Source of the DNA: 55-13 sp964501275 | GTDB lineage: Bacteria > Armatimonadota > Fimbriimonadia > Fimbriimonadales > Fimbriimonadaceae | Assembly: GCA_964501275.1 (NCBI GenBank) | Contig: CAZCSP010000002.1 | Span: 124,001 to 188,000 of the forward strand | Length of the DNA: 64,000 nucleotides | Direction of reading: 5' to 3' | In this document: piece by piece, positions 1 to 9,016 of the stretch | Numbering within the stretch: the stretch's first letter is position 1 | Layout of the letters: each line of letters opens with the position of its first letter | Notes under the pieces: model-generated | The model's input: the letters and a program-made list of their open reading frames with translations, nothing else | Told to the model about the DNA's origin: nothing | Database searches by the model: none | Made by a program: the position numbers and the translations under genes

Positions 1-1080
1 TATAGTCCTCTTCAAGGTGGCCTCCATGATCGGCGTCGTCTGAGCGCTGACGGTGTAAACGAGGGCTTCTCGGTAGATTCTTTGGGCGGGGTGTTTGAGG
101 GAGTTGGCGGCGCCGCTGCTCGCGGTGATTCCAGCGTGGGCGCAACGGACCGCGAGATCGATGGCCCAGGCTCGGACATTCAATCTCCATTCCATCACCG
201 AAGCAGGAGGCGAATCGTCGTTACCGAGGGCTCGTTGGGCCTTCGCGGTCTCGGCTTTGCAGTCGGCAAGCTCCTCTGCCAGACGCTCATGGGTGTCTGT
301 GAGGAACTGGAATCCGCGCTTATCCGCCGCTCCTTTGAGAACATCCAGCCCTGCCTGGGCGCATCCCAGGGCGAAGTGGCCTTGGAGGGCGATGTTGATC
401 ATGTCGTTCGCCTGAATCCAACCCGCAGGCTTGATAAAGGCCACGTCGGCGTCGGGGACGAACCAGCCGGTGAAGTCGGCGGTGACGGTCATCGCGGTCT
501 CCATCGCGGCGAGCTTCATGGGTTGGGAGATGCTGATCTTGCCTTGAGTGGAGTCGGTAGCGACGAAGGGGACCACCGCGAAAACGGCCTGCCCATCTTC
601 CAAAGTCGCGCCGATCAGGAATTCGGGATAGAACGACCAGCCCGTGATCCAGGGCACATGGCCTGACAGCGAGTACCCGCCATCCACCCGACTGGCCCGC
701 ATGATCGGCTCGCCCGGACGGCGCAGTTGGCTGAACCCGATTCCGACCAACTTCTCGCCGTTGCCCATCTGCGGCAGATAGCGCCGCTTCAGGTCTTCGT
801 TATCGCTCTTGGAGATCATCGAGACCGCGCTTTGGTGTTGGGTTTGGAGGAAAGCCAGGGAGCCGGACACACGGGCAACTTCCTCTTGGAAGGTGCGGAA
901 CGACTCCTCGGACAAGTGGGGGCCACCGTACTCTACCGGGCGCTTCATCGCCATCAGTTCCAGGCGGCACAGGCCATCCAGGGCGACTCTAAGCGCATCG
1001 ACGTCTTGGTCGATCTCTTCGGCGCGGGGGCGCACTTCGTCGTGCAGGTATTGGATGGCGGTCTGAAGAACTCGGTCCAT
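1..1080 (-). CDS. Acyl-CoA dehydrogenase family protein (3' end cut by window edge)
   Basis: Translating the minus strand from the ATG at 1080 gives an open frame of 360 codons that runs off the window. The start reads MDRVLQTAIQYLHDEVRPRA. The middle has the acyl-CoA dehydrogenase N-terminal and beta-barrel pattern (residues LAFLQTQHQSAVSM, then SGHVPWITGWSF), and the C-terminal helical part ends near ATLKRTI. Family members oxidise acyl-CoA thioesters with FAD. The protein is probably nearly complete, since families of this type are about 370-390 residues. The start lies 10 nt after the glyS stop, so it is likely co-transcribed with glyS. The substrate cannot be told from sequence. Confidence 0.82.
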   Translation of the reverse strand, partial: MDRVLQTAIQYLHDEVRPRAEEIDQDVDALRVALDGLCRLELMAMKRPVEYGGPHLSEESFRTFQEEVARVSGSLAFLQTQHQSAVSMISKSDNEDLKRRYLPQMGNGEKLVGIGFSQLRRPGEPIMRASRVDGGYSLSGHVPWITGWSFYPEFLIGATLEDGQAVFAVVPFVATDSTQGKISISQPMKLAAMETAMTVTADFTGWFVPDADVAFIKPAGWIQANDMINIALQGHFALGCAQAGLDVLKGAADKRGFQFLTDTHERLAEELADCKAETAKAQRALGNDDSPPASVMEWRLNVRAWAIDLAVRCAHAGITASSGAANSLKHPAQRIYREALVYTVSAQTTPIMEATLKRTI

Positions 1081-1090
1081 GGCCCGCAGG

Positions 1091-3199
1091 CTACTCGGCA
1101 TCCTCCGTGCCAGCCACCACGAGTTTCGAGAAATCGCCTGCTTCCAAAAGTTGCTTGGAGCAGGCATTCATAAGCGTCAGGCGGGCAAAACGGACGTTAT
1201 CCTCTTCCGCCATGACCATCGTCGCCTCAAAGAAGTCGTGGATCGGTCGCTCCAAGGCGCGGGAGAGGGAGACTACGTCCTCGGCCCGCTCATCCTCGAC
1301 CGCCTTCCGTAGTTCATCTTCTCTAAGCTTCAGGGCTTGGAGGAGGGCGAAGCCGGTTTCGGATTGTAGATCGTCGGGTTTGACAGCGGTGATGGGGTTC
1401 TCCTCGGCAAAGGCCACCTCCTTCTTGCGGGCGGCGGCGATGATGTTGAGGGGACGGGTGGCGGCTTGGACGAACGGCGTGTCCTTCGCCAAGGTCTCCA
1501 GACAGCGAATCCGCATCCTCACCCGACGGGGCATACAGGTGTCTTCCGGCGCGGACTCCAGAAGAGAGGCTTGCAGGATGTCGTGACGCACATTTGCCAG
1601 CATCGCTTCGTAGCGCGAGGCAAAGACGCGCTCCAAGGCCGAGAGCGCCCCATCAAGGTCCAGGTCCACGCCCTGCTCTTTGTACAGCCCGATAGCGTAT
1701 GTCAAAAGGTCGGTGTAGCTTGGGATCGGCTTGGACCACATCATGGCGGCGTCGATCAGGATCGTGGCGGCGCGGCGCAGGCCGTAGGGGTCGCTGGACC
1801 CAGAGGGCTCCAAGCCGAGCCCCAGGTAGCCAGCAAGTTTGTCCAACTGGTCCGCCATCGCGACCCGAACCGCCGTCTTGGCTCCGCCCGAGTTGATGTT
1901 CTGGTTCTTGCTGAGATCGTAGTGGGAGGCGATAGCCCAGGCTACATCCTCCAGCATCCCTTCTCTCCTCGCATACTCGCTCCCGATGACGCCTTGGAGC
2001 GAAGGGAGTTCGCTTACCAGACCCGTCGAGAGGTCGGCTTTGCAGTAGAGACCGGCGGTGCGGGCCAGGACGATCTCATCGGCGCTTCCTCCGGTTGCCT
2101 CGGCGATCCTCTGGGCCAGCTTGCTCAGGCGGTCGGCGCGTTGGCGGACGTTGCCTAGCTTCTCCTGGAAGACGATGGTCGAGGTCTTTTCCAGGAAGTC
2201 GTCCATTGACCGCTTCTGGTCCTCGGTGTAGAAGAACCGGGCGTCGTTGAACCGGGCGTTGAGCACCCACTGGTTCCCGATCCGCACGGTGTCATCCTGC
2301 CCCGAGTTGCGGACGAAGACGAACCGATTGGTCAGCTTGCCTGACGAATCCTGCACCGGGAACATCTTCTCGTGCTTCGCCATCGCGGTGATGAGCACCG
2401 GGCGGGGGAGGTCGAGGAACTCCGGCTTGAACTCGCCTTCGATCGGGGTGGGCCACTCGGTCAGGTAGGCGTTCTCATCCACCAGGGCCTCCGTCAACAG
2501 GGGCGTGCCGGTGGAGACGCTCTCGGCTCCCTTGCGAATCCGCTCCCGCCGGACCTCGGGGTCGGGCTCCACGTTGCGCTTGCGAAGTTCGCGCACCAGT
2601 TCCGTCAGCGACTTCGCCTCAAAAAGCTCCGGCGAATAGAATCGATGGCCCTGGGAGGTCAGGGTGGACTGAACGGCTTCGATGGCGAACGGGACGTGCT
2701 TGCCGTCGAACGCGGCGAGAATCCAGCGGATGGGCCGAGCGAAGCGCATCCTCGCCGATCCCCAGCGCATCGTCTTCTCAAAGCTCAAGCTCTTAATGGC
2801 TTGCGGGAGGACTTCTTGCAAAAGCTCGTTGGTCTCCTTGCCGACCACCACCTTGTCCACCCAGACATACTTGTCATCCTTACGGACGGAACCGACCTCG
2901 ACGCCGTTGCCCCGGCAGAAGCCTTCGAGGGCCTTGGTGGGGTTGCCGTCTTTGTCGTAGGCGGCCTGGATAGCGGGGCCGCGCATCTCTTTCTGCTCGT
3001 CGGGTTGCTTCTCGATCAGGTCGGAAACGGAAACGATCAGCCGGCGAGGCGTTCCATAGGAGGAGACTTTTGAGCTCGGGCTCAGCACGTTGGCTTCGTC
3101 CAAAAGCCCCCAGACCTTGTCCTTCAGGTCGTCAGTCGCCTTCTCCACAAAGGAGGCAGGCAGCTCCTCACAGCCAAGTTCCAGCAAAAGCTCGGGCAT
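1091..3199 (-). CDS. glyS: Glycine--tRNA ligase beta subunit
   Basis: The 702-residue product starts MPELLLELGCEELPASFVEK, the hallmark N-terminus of bacterial GlyS (E. coli 689 aa). The beta subunit works with GlyQ in an alpha2beta2 enzyme that charges tRNA-Gly. The C-terminal part contains the DALR-type anticodon-binding region and ends VVAGTEDAE. An open frame continues upstream of the chosen ATG, but it only translates a tandem repeat (residues like QMPNAKCQMPNAQ), so the start at 3199 is preferred. A TAAACT box lies 8 nt upstream of that ATG. No glyQ is visible next to it. The acyl-CoA dehydrogenase gene follows 10 nt downstream. Confidence 0.95.
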   Translation of the reverse strand: MPELLLELGCEELPASFVEKATDDLKDKVWGLLDEANVLSPSSKVSSYGTPRRLIVSVSDLIEKQPDEQKEMRGPAIQAAYDKDGNPTKALEGFCRGNGVEVGSVRKDDKYVWVDKVVVGKETNELLQEVLPQAIKSLSFEKTMRWGSARMRFARPIRWILAAFDGKHVPFAIEAVQSTLTSQGHRFYSPELFEAKSLTELVRELRKRNVEPDPEVRRERIRKGAESVSTGTPLLTEALVDENAYLTEWPTPIEGEFKPEFLDLPRPVLITAMAKHEKMFPVQDSSGKLTNRFVFVRNSGQDDTVRIGNQWVLNARFNDARFFYTEDQKRSMDDFLEKTSTIVFQEKLGNVRQRADRLSKLAQRIAEATGGSADEIVLARTAGLYCKADLSTGLVSELPSLQGVIGSEYARREGMLEDVAWAIASHYDLSKNQNINSGGAKTAVRVAMADQLDKLAGYLGLGLEPSGSSDPYGLRRAATILIDAAMMWSKPIPSYTDLLTYAIGLYKEQGVDLDLDGALSALERVFASRYEAMLANVRHDILQASLLESAPEDTCMPRRVRMRIRCLETLAKDTPFVQAATRPLNIIAAARKKEVAFAEENPITAVKPDDLQSETGFALLQALKLREDELRKAVEDERAEDVVSLSRALERPIHDFFEATMVMAEEDNVRFARLTLMNACSKQLLEAGDFSKLVVAGTEDAE

Positions 3200-3207
3200 A
3201 GGGTGGG

Positions 3208-3213
3208 AGTTTA
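3208..3213 (-). promoter_or_regulatory. Putative -10 box of glyS
   Basis: TAAACT on the minus strand, 8 nt before the glyS ATG. It fits the TANNNT-near-start pattern seen at many genes here. Confidence 0.45.
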
Positions 3214-3223
3214 CTCGGGGAGG

Positions 3224-3325
3224 GGGAGGAAGGCGTTGGGCGTTGGGCGTTAGGTTTTGGGCATTCGGCATTTGGCATTTGGCATTTGGCATTTGGCATT
3301 CGGCGATGGGCGTTGGGCTTACTCC
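3224..3325. repeat. Tandem heptamer-like repeat (GGCATTT / GGGCGTT)
   Basis: The spacer between glyS and the DUF1800 gene is built from near-identical short units: GGGCGTT, GGCATTC, then several GGCATTT, and back to GGGCGTT. It is open in one minus-strand frame (translating to PNAKCQMPNAQ-like repeats), but I see no reason to call it coding. Related wording recurs near 19645, 23195 and 30380. Confidence 0.7.
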
Positions 3326-3369
3326 TCCGTATGCCCCACACCTATCACCTGACGCCAAACACCTTCCCC

Positions 3370-4764
3370 CTACATCAACTGGAACTCAGGTGCCGCGAAG
3401 ATGAGGCGGGAGACGGCGGCGGCGGTGGCGTTCGCGTTGCGCTGGGTGATGCGGCCGCCTGATGCCTTTTCGGCCGCCTCGACCAGTTTCGGCATTTTGT
3501 AGCTGGGGATCGGGGCGTCGTAGATGGAGACCAGCTTCTTGGCTACGCCTTGGGGAGTTGGATCGCTTTCGAACATTGGGAGCGCACGGAACCTAACTTG
3601 GACACCGCCTCTCCCCTGGCCGAAGAGTCGGTTGCCCCAGTTGATGCGCTCCATCATCGTTGCCGACGTGATCCAATTCGCTCCCGTCTCCCACCCCGCG
3701 ACATCCGGCGGGAACAGCAGATCCATTCCCATGTTCCGCATCGATTGGTTCGCAAGCAAGACGGGGGCGGTGAGTGCGCGGATGTTGTCAGGGGCGGCGG
3801 CAAACGACTCTTTCACCAACTGGCCGTAGCCTAGCTGGCGGAAAGTCGGGATCGTGAAATCGACCGGGCTCTTGTAGATCGCCCGCTCCGCTTTGGGCGA
3901 ATAGAACTCGGAGGACTTCATGATCTCTTTCAACAGTGTTTTGATGCTCATGCTGTCGGCCTGGAACCGGCGGGCGATTCGGGCGATCATGGCGGGTTCG
4001 GGATCAGGATAGGCGAACCACTCCCAGACTTTCTTGGCAACATACTCGCAGGTCTCCGGCATATCGCAGAGAATATCGATGACCTGTTCGCCGGAGAAGG
4101 GACCGGTCAGCCCAAATACGGTCTTGTCGCCACGATCATGCAGCCGAGGCCGAAAGATGAAGCCCTGCCGAGGCCCGGACTCCGTGGCTACCCGCCCAAT
4201 CGACCAACCCGTGAACGCCCTGGCCGCTTCCCGGATGTCGTCCTCGGTGTAGCCGTTATCCACTCCCAAGGTGAAAAGCTCCATCACCTCGCGTGCGAAG
4301 TTCTCGTTTGGCTTTCCGGCGACGTTGAACTGGTTGTCCAGCCAAAACAGCATCGCGGGGTCCTTGCTGACATCGGTCAGAAGGGTGCGAAAGTTGCCGG
4401 TCGCATTCGAGCGCAGGACCTCGTTGTGCTGGTGCATCAAAGGCCCGCTCTGCACTTTGGCCGCGCTGGTCGCGAAATGGTCATGCCAGAAGACGGTCAT
4501 CTTCTCCTGCAAGGGACGCTGGGAGGTGGCCAATCGCAGGGTCCACCAGAGGCTTACCTGTCGGGGTTGGATGTTTCCATTCTGGTTGGCATACTTCATC
4601 ACATCGACGTCGAAGCCTTCGTCGGTGTCTTTGTAGTCCAGGAGGCGGTCGATGGCGCCATTCAAACCGTCTTTCAGATAGTGGTCGAGTTCCACCTCGC
4701 TCGCGCCGAGGCCAAACCTTCGGAGAAGGTGAGCCCCTTTTTCACGATCTGTCGTCAACCCCAT
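3370..4764 (-). CDS. DUF1800 domain-containing protein
   Basis: The 464-residue protein begins MGLTTDREKGAHLLRRFGLGA and carries the DUF1800 signature blocks: 'QEKMTVFWHDHFATS' (about residues 95-110), 'NENFAREVMELFTLG', 'AARAFTGW' and a C-terminal 'FPPDVAGWETGANWITSATMMERINW'. Function is unknown. In Planctomycetes and others these genes are usually paired with a DUF1501 gene, but none is present here, so this copy is an orphan. There is no obvious signal peptide. Family assignment is firm; the role is not known. Confidence 0.88.
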   Translation of the reverse strand: MGLTTDREKGAHLLRRFGLGASEVELDHYLKDGLNGAIDRLLDYKDTDEGFDVDVMKYANQNGNIQPRQVSLWWTLRLATSQRPLQEKMTVFWHDHFATSAAKVQSGPLMHQHNEVLRSNATGNFRTLLTDVSKDPAMLFWLDNQFNVAGKPNENFAREVMELFTLGVDNGYTEDDIREAARAFTGWSIGRVATESGPRQGFIFRPRLHDRGDKTVFGLTGPFSGEQVIDILCDMPETCEYVAKKVWEWFAYPDPEPAMIARIARRFQADSMSIKTLLKEIMKSSEFYSPKAERAIYKSPVDFTIPTFRQLGYGQLVKESFAAAPDNIRALTAPVLLANQSMRNMGMDLLFPPDVAGWETGANWITSATMMERINWGNRLFGQGRGGVQVRFRALPMFESDPTPQGVAKKLVSIYDAPIPSYKMPKLVEAAEKASGGRITQRNANATAAAVSRLIFAAPEFQLM

Positions 4765-5294
4765 GTCTTAGAAGACGGGTTTACCCGGAGACTGTTCAGT
4801 CAGGGGTGGTGTGGCGAGGTGCAAACGGCGACGTTTTTGCCGCGGATTATTAGGTTCAAAATTTCGAAAAATGCGACCGATCTCAGGTTCAAAAATCTGT
4901 AGCTGGCTCAGGTTCAAATGAACCGGGATTTTCGTGCTTTTTTTGCTACAGGTCACACAGGGGGCGGTTTTTCGGCGTTTCGGCATTGCGGCTGTGGGAG
5001 GTTTTCTTCCAAGCACCGATCTGTTTTGAACCACCAAGACACCAAGGCACAAAGGGCTGGAGAGTTCTTACCACAACGGCACAGCGACACAACGAGGGAT
5101 CTGAATTGCTAGATCGCTTGACTGCTGGATTAAGGGGACGTTCTCCCGCCCGATTCGGTTTCCGAGTTCCGTGCCCTTCACTTATATAGGGTGGAAAAGC
5201 GGGTTTTGTCAACCAACGATTTTGAGAATTTTGGTTGCTGGATTGGCGGTCTTATAGGTCCCGCAAGGGAACCTTGGATTGTTGAAACGCGGTA
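4765..5294. other. 530-nt gene-free region
   Basis: I see no convincing gene. Parts resemble dispersed repeats: 5030-5100 has 'accaccaagacaccaagg' and 'accacaacggcacagcgac' wording like that at 43664, and 5105-5135 and 5232-5250 carry 'gctggatt' words like those near 52810. The region separates the divergent DUF1800 and serine hydrolase genes and should hold both promoters. Confidence 0.5.
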
Positions 5295-6689
5295 GTGGCA
5301 AGCGTGAAAACCGTTGCCACCCTCTTGCTGCTCTCGCTCGGCATGATCGCCGTTGCCGACCCGATCGACGACTTTGTCAAAGCCGAACTGGTCCGTACGA
5401 AGTCGCCCAGCATCGCAATTGGGATCGTGAAGGACGGGGTTTTGGTGAAGCATGAGGTCTATGGCAAGGCGGATGTGGAGAAGGATGTAGATGCCAAGAA
5501 GGGCGGACTTTACGAGATCGGTTCGATCACCAAGCAGTTCACCGCCTTCGCGACGATGATGCTGGTGGAGGATGGCAAACTGGCTCTGGATGACCCAATC
5601 TCCAAGCATCTTCCCGAATCTCCCAAAGCCTGGGAAAAGATCAAAGTCCGCAACCTCGTGTACCAGACCTCGGGCCTGCCCGACTATGCGCTAGAACAAG
5701 GAATCGGGCTCATGGACGAATTCGACCGGGCCAAGTGGATGGAGACCATGACCAAGTTGCCGCTGGACTTTGAGCCGGGCGTGGCTTGGGCCTATAGCAA
5801 CACGAACTATGCGTTACTGGGGTGGATCATCGAAAAGGTCTCGGGGAGCAGCTACATGACCTTTATGAAGGAGCGGGTATTGAAGCCGCTGAGGATGGAC
5901 AGCACGATTTTCAGTTCTCCGTCCTTCGCTAGCCCCTACCGCGCAACCGGCTATCTGAATCTGAACGGCCAATTCTCGGTGGCCCCGCGAACGACCTCTA
6001 GCATCAACTCCGACGGCACCTTGATGTCGAGCATCGAGGACATGGTGAAGTGGGATGCCGCACTTCGGGAGCGGAAACTGTTGAAGCCCAAGTCCTATGA
6101 GCTTTACCTGAAGGCCGCGAGTTTGAACTCTGGTCGATGGCGGCCCTATGGGATGGGGTTGAATGTTTCTCTGCCGGGAGCGGAGCCCTACTACGGGCAC
6201 GGCGGCAACTCGGTGGGCTACAGCGCAGGCTATGCCTGCTATCCGAAAGCCAAGATTTCCGTGATCGTCATGGGCAACGTCTACGCCTTTGGTGGAGAGC
6301 CGATGGCGAAGCAGATCGCTGAGCTTTATGAGCCCTCTCTGAAGCCCGCGTCTCCCGCGGTCAAAGCCGATCCCGACGCCAAGCGAACTGACGCCCTGAT
6401 TCAGGCTCTGAGCGCGGTGGGCAATGGGAAAGTGGATGAAGTGCTTTTGGAACCTGAAGTGACGGCTCCAATGAAGACTCGGCGGGCGGGTATGGCAGCG
6501 GCCGGGCTTGCTCCTTTCAGGAGTATCGAGAAGATGGAGTTTGTAGGTGAGTTGGCAGTTGGGAAAGATAAACTGCTGACCTATAAGGTGGTCACCAAGA
6601 CGCGGGACTTTGTGGGCACGTTCCTTTGGAGCGCAGGCGGGAAACTGGCCATGGCGACCCTCCGCCCGGACGGTCCGCCCAAGGGGTAA
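5295..6689 (+). CDS. Serine hydrolase, class C beta-lactamase / PBP4*-like family, exported
   Basis: The 464-residue protein has a signal peptide (about residues 4-21: VKTVATLLLLSLGMIAVA). It shows the three penicillin-binding motifs: S77-I-T-K80 (nucleophile and base), Y167-S-N169, and H302-G-G304 in place of KTG. This fold covers esterases, D-aminopeptidases, peptidases and AmpC enzymes. The HGG motif and long C-terminal domain argue for an esterase or peptidase rather than a true beta-lactamase. Both candidate starts are GTG (5295 or 5304); the second gives a cleaner signal peptide. It acts in the periplasm or outside the cell. Confidence 0.85.
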   Translation: MASVKTVATLLLLSLGMIAVADPIDDFVKAELVRTKSPSIAIGIVKDGVLVKHEVYGKADVEKDVDAKKGGLYEIGSITKQFTAFATMMLVEDGKLALDDPISKHLPESPKAWEKIKVRNLVYQTSGLPDYALEQGIGLMDEFDRAKWMETMTKLPLDFEPGVAWAYSNTNYALLGWIIEKVSGSSYMTFMKERVLKPLRMDSTIFSSPSFASPYRATGYLNLNGQFSVAPRTTSSINSDGTLMSSIEDMVKWDAALRERKLLKPKSYELYLKAASLNSGRWRPYGMGLNVSLPGAEPYYGHGGNSVGYSAGYACYPKAKISVIVMGNVYAFGGEPMAKQIAELYEPSLKPASPAVKADPDAKRTDALIQALSAVGNGKVDEVLLEPEVTAPMKTRRAGMAAAGLAPFRSIEKMEFVGELAVGKDKLLTYKVVTKTRDFVGTFLWSAGGKLAMATLRPDGPPKG

Positions 6690-6808
6690 GGCCCTTCGAA
6701 TCACGACCGGCAAGCGGCTGAAATACAAACTGCATCTGGCTCGATCGGGGTGAGCCGTGTTACAGATTTGGAGAAGATGCCAAGAAACCGACTGATTGCA
6801 AAAAGCGC

Positions 6809-7315
6809 CTAAACCACGCATCGACAGCCGCATTCCAGGTCGATGGAAACTGGCGACACCAGTTCTGTCGCTCCCTCGCGTCGGAAGTGGTGGACGCGGC
6901 CCGTGTAAGGGTTCAGAACGACCACGTCCAGGACGCCATTCTTGAGATAGAAAGGCGGTCCCAACTCCAAGTCCTTTTTCTCATAGCCCTTGCTGACTAC
7001 CTCGATCACTGCCTTTGGAATCGTGCTGGTCGCCCCTTCGATCTCGGGGGGATGAGTGCAGAAGATCGAGATGTCGGGCCGTTTGAAGGAGGAGTCATCC
7101 TCGAATTTGATGTAGCAATCGGGAATCTTGATACACCCGCAATCGCCCTCGTGGCCCGATATTCTGTCAATCGTCGAGTAAATCTTCATCACCGTTTCCT
7201 GGTGACGAACGCCCGGCATGGCCTCCCAAATGGGCAATCCATCCTGCATTTCCAGACGCACCCCTCCCTCATCCCCATGAAGGAGTAGCCGCCAAAGCTC
7301 GATGGGTAGTCCCAT
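6809..7315 (-). CDS. Uma2 family (DUF820) putative endonuclease
   Basis: The 168-residue protein has the DUF820/Uma2 core: 'KRPDISIF' followed by 'PKAVIEVVSKGYEKKDLE', matching the D-(x)n-E-x-K nuclease arrangement, then a C-terminal strand with 'GVLDVVVLNPYTGRVHHFRR'. Uma2 proteins have a PD-(D/E)XK nuclease fold and are common in cyanobacteria and other environmental bacteria. Their role is poorly known and often guessed to be linked to mobile DNA. It lies 24 nt after the metallophosphoesterase gene on the same strand. Confidence 0.78.
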   Translation of the reverse strand: MGLPIELWRLLLHGDEGGVRLEMQDGLPIWEAMPGVRHQETVMKIYSTIDRISGHEGDCGCIKIPDCYIKFEDDSSFKRPDISIFCTHPPEIEGATSTIPKAVIEVVSKGYEKKDLELGPPFYLKNGVLDVVVLNPYTGRVHHFRREGATELVSPVSIDLECGCRCVV

Positions 7316-7339
7316 GGAAACAGTTTACAGGTTTCTGGC

Positions 7340-8959
7340 CTATTCCACCCGAATCGCCTTCGTCGCTACATAGGTCTGCCCGAACATATCCGTCGTTCGC
7401 ACATGGATGGGGTGGACGCCTTTGGCGAGGTACTTGGGCATGGCGATCTTCCAGAGGTGGGGGGATAGGGTGGGGCCAGGGAGGTCCCGGAAGGGGGGCT
7501 TCTGGCCTTTTTCCCGCGCGACCAACTCCACATATTGCGGATCGTTCTCGCGAGTGTGGGTCATGGGCGTCCACTTGCCGTCTACTCCGATCTGAACTTC
7601 CACCTTGGAATACTGGGTTCCTCCAAAGACGTTCACATAGATCCACTTGTCGCCCAGCTCCGTAGCCTTGGCAAAATCCGGGGCGATGATGTTCATCTGG
7701 TAACTGGCCGGTCGACCCGCCGCCCGGTATTCGATCTTGTACTGGTTTCCGTCGAAGGTGAAGATGGAGTAGCCGTTGGGGGCGCCGTCGCGCATGGTGG
7801 TGTGAGGGATGCCGCGCGGGTCGGGCGCTCCCGACCACCAACTGCCACAGGTCGTGACATTCACGATGTGGTGATGGGGCTTGGCGCCGTTCCACCCATC
7901 CTTCTCGGTGAAGAAGCGGTGCTCCTGGAAGTGGGTGTGAGCGGAAACCGAGATGACGTAGGGTCGCTTCTCGATCAGGCGGAAGATATCCTGCTTATCC
8001 TCGTTTTCGTTGAGAGGGATGTGCATCATCAGGACCACCATCTGGTTGGATGGGACGAGGGCAAGGTCCTTCTTCAGCCACTCCAGTTGCTCTTTGCCCA
8101 AACCTGCCTTGTATCGGCCCCGCTTATCTGGTTGAGTGTCGCCGTGCTGCCATACCACGTTGTCCAAAACCACGAAATGGGTTGGGCCGTGGTCGAAGGA
8201 GTAGTAGGCAGGGCCAAAAACGCGCTCGAAGTGCTTGTTTGCCTCTTTATCCGTTTTGCCTTGGTAGTCGACATCGTGGTTGCCCAGAACGTTGTACCAA
8301 GGGATCCCGATCAGGGCGATGGCGTTGACCAGTGGCTCCGTCGTGCTCAGGTTATCAAAGGCAATATCTCCCAGAGTCACGCCAAAGGCGGCGTCGGTTT
8401 TTCCGATCAGCGGCTCTACGATGCTCCTGGTGATGTAGTCCACCTCGGTCAAGTTTCGGGGCTGGGTGTCGCCGAAGAAGAGGGCTGAGAACTTGTTGGG
8501 CTCTCGACGGGTGTTCAGCGGGAAGTCGATAGAGGCGGGAAGCGGGCCTGTAGGCTTGACCGCCGGGTACTTCAGGTAGGCGGGCGACCCTTTGGGATTG
8601 TGGATGTAGTAGAAGCGGGGCAGCATTGTCTTCTTGTCCAGGTCGGTCATGAAGCCCCGAGGTTTGACGACGAAGTAGATCGTATCGTCGTAGAGGGGGA
8701 GTTTCCAGTTGCCATTGCGGTCGGTCTTGGTGATGTCGAGGTGGCTGGAAACCCGAATTCCCGCCAGGCCCGGCTCTCCGGGGTCCTTCTTGCCGTTCCA
8801 ATTGCGATCTTCGTAGACGATGCCGGTGGCAAATTGCTGAGGCTTTGCCTTCACCCCCGCCTTCGGGCGAACCTTGTGAACATGGCCCCGCCCCTCGTGT
8901 CCCTCGTGGCCGTGAACCCCGACCAAGGCCGTCATCGCTATTATTGTCGCAATTCCCAT
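7340..8959 (-). CDS. Secreted calcineurin-like metallophosphoesterase with N-terminal SdrB-like domain
   Basis: The 539-residue protein starts with a signal peptide (MGIATIIAMTALVGVHG), then a His-rich linker and a carboxypeptidase-regulatory or SdrB-like beta domain (YEDRNWNGKKDPGEPGLAGI, about 49-69). The phosphoesterase metal motifs follow in order: GDTQP, GDIAFDN, GNHD, a His in 'MMHIP' and 'SAHTHFQEH'. A C-terminal beta-rich domain closes the protein. Family members hydrolyse phosphomonoesters or diesters outside the cytoplasm; the substrate is unknown. A TAACTT box lies 7 nt before the ATG. Confidence 0.87.
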   Translation of the reverse strand: MGIATIIAMTALVGVHGHEGHEGRGHVHKVRPKAGVKAKPQQFATGIVYEDRNWNGKKDPGEPGLAGIRVSSHLDITKTDRNGNWKLPLYDDTIYFVVKPRGFMTDLDKKTMLPRFYYIHNPKGSPAYLKYPAVKPTGPLPASIDFPLNTRREPNKFSALFFGDTQPRNLTEVDYITRSIVEPLIGKTDAAFGVTLGDIAFDNLSTTEPLVNAIALIGIPWYNVLGNHDVDYQGKTDKEANKHFERVFGPAYYSFDHGPTHFVVLDNVVWQHGDTQPDKRGRYKAGLGKEQLEWLKKDLALVPSNQMVVLMMHIPLNENEDKQDIFRLIEKRPYVISVSAHTHFQEHRFFTEKDGWNGAKPHHHIVNVTTCGSWWSGAPDPRGIPHTTMRDGAPNGYSIFTFDGNQYKIEYRAAGRPASYQMNIIAPDFAKATELGDKWIYVNVFGGTQYSKVEVQIGVDGKWTPMTHTRENDPQYVELVAREKGQKPPFRDLPGPTLSPHLWKIAMPKYLAKGVHPIHVRTTDMFGQTYVATKAIRVE

Positions 8960-8966
8960 GCTCGGA

Positions 8967-8972
8967 AAGTTA
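8967..8972 (-). promoter_or_regulatory. Putative -10 box of the metallophosphoesterase gene
   Basis: TAACTT on the minus strand, 7 nt before the ATG at 8959. Confidence 0.4.
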
Positions 8973-9004
8973 CCCCCTGCGGATTAAAAGAGGGTTAACC
9001 GAGA

Positions 9005-9010
9005 TATGAT
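9005..9010 (+). promoter_or_regulatory. Putative -10 box of the Gfo/Idh/MocA gene
   Basis: TATGAT, 6 nt before the ATG at 9017. No Shine-Dalgarno fits in the gap, so a leaderless transcript is likely. Confidence 0.5.
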
Positions 9011-9016
9011 CTGCAT

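Noticed and set aside
1466..3073. Plus-strand frames opposite glyS
   Set aside because: No domain recognised, and they lie fully antisense to glyS.
3224..3325. N-terminal extension of GlyS
   Set aside because: The upstream open frame translates a tandem repeat; the canonical GlyS start MPELLLELGCEELPA is at 3199 with a TAAACT box before it.
4768..5212. Small open frames between the DUF1800 and serine hydrolase genes
   Set aside because: Composition is repeat-like and no homologous family is recognised.
5295..6689. True AmpC beta-lactamase
   Set aside because: The KTG position is HGG and the C-terminal region is extended, which fits esterase/peptidase relatives better.
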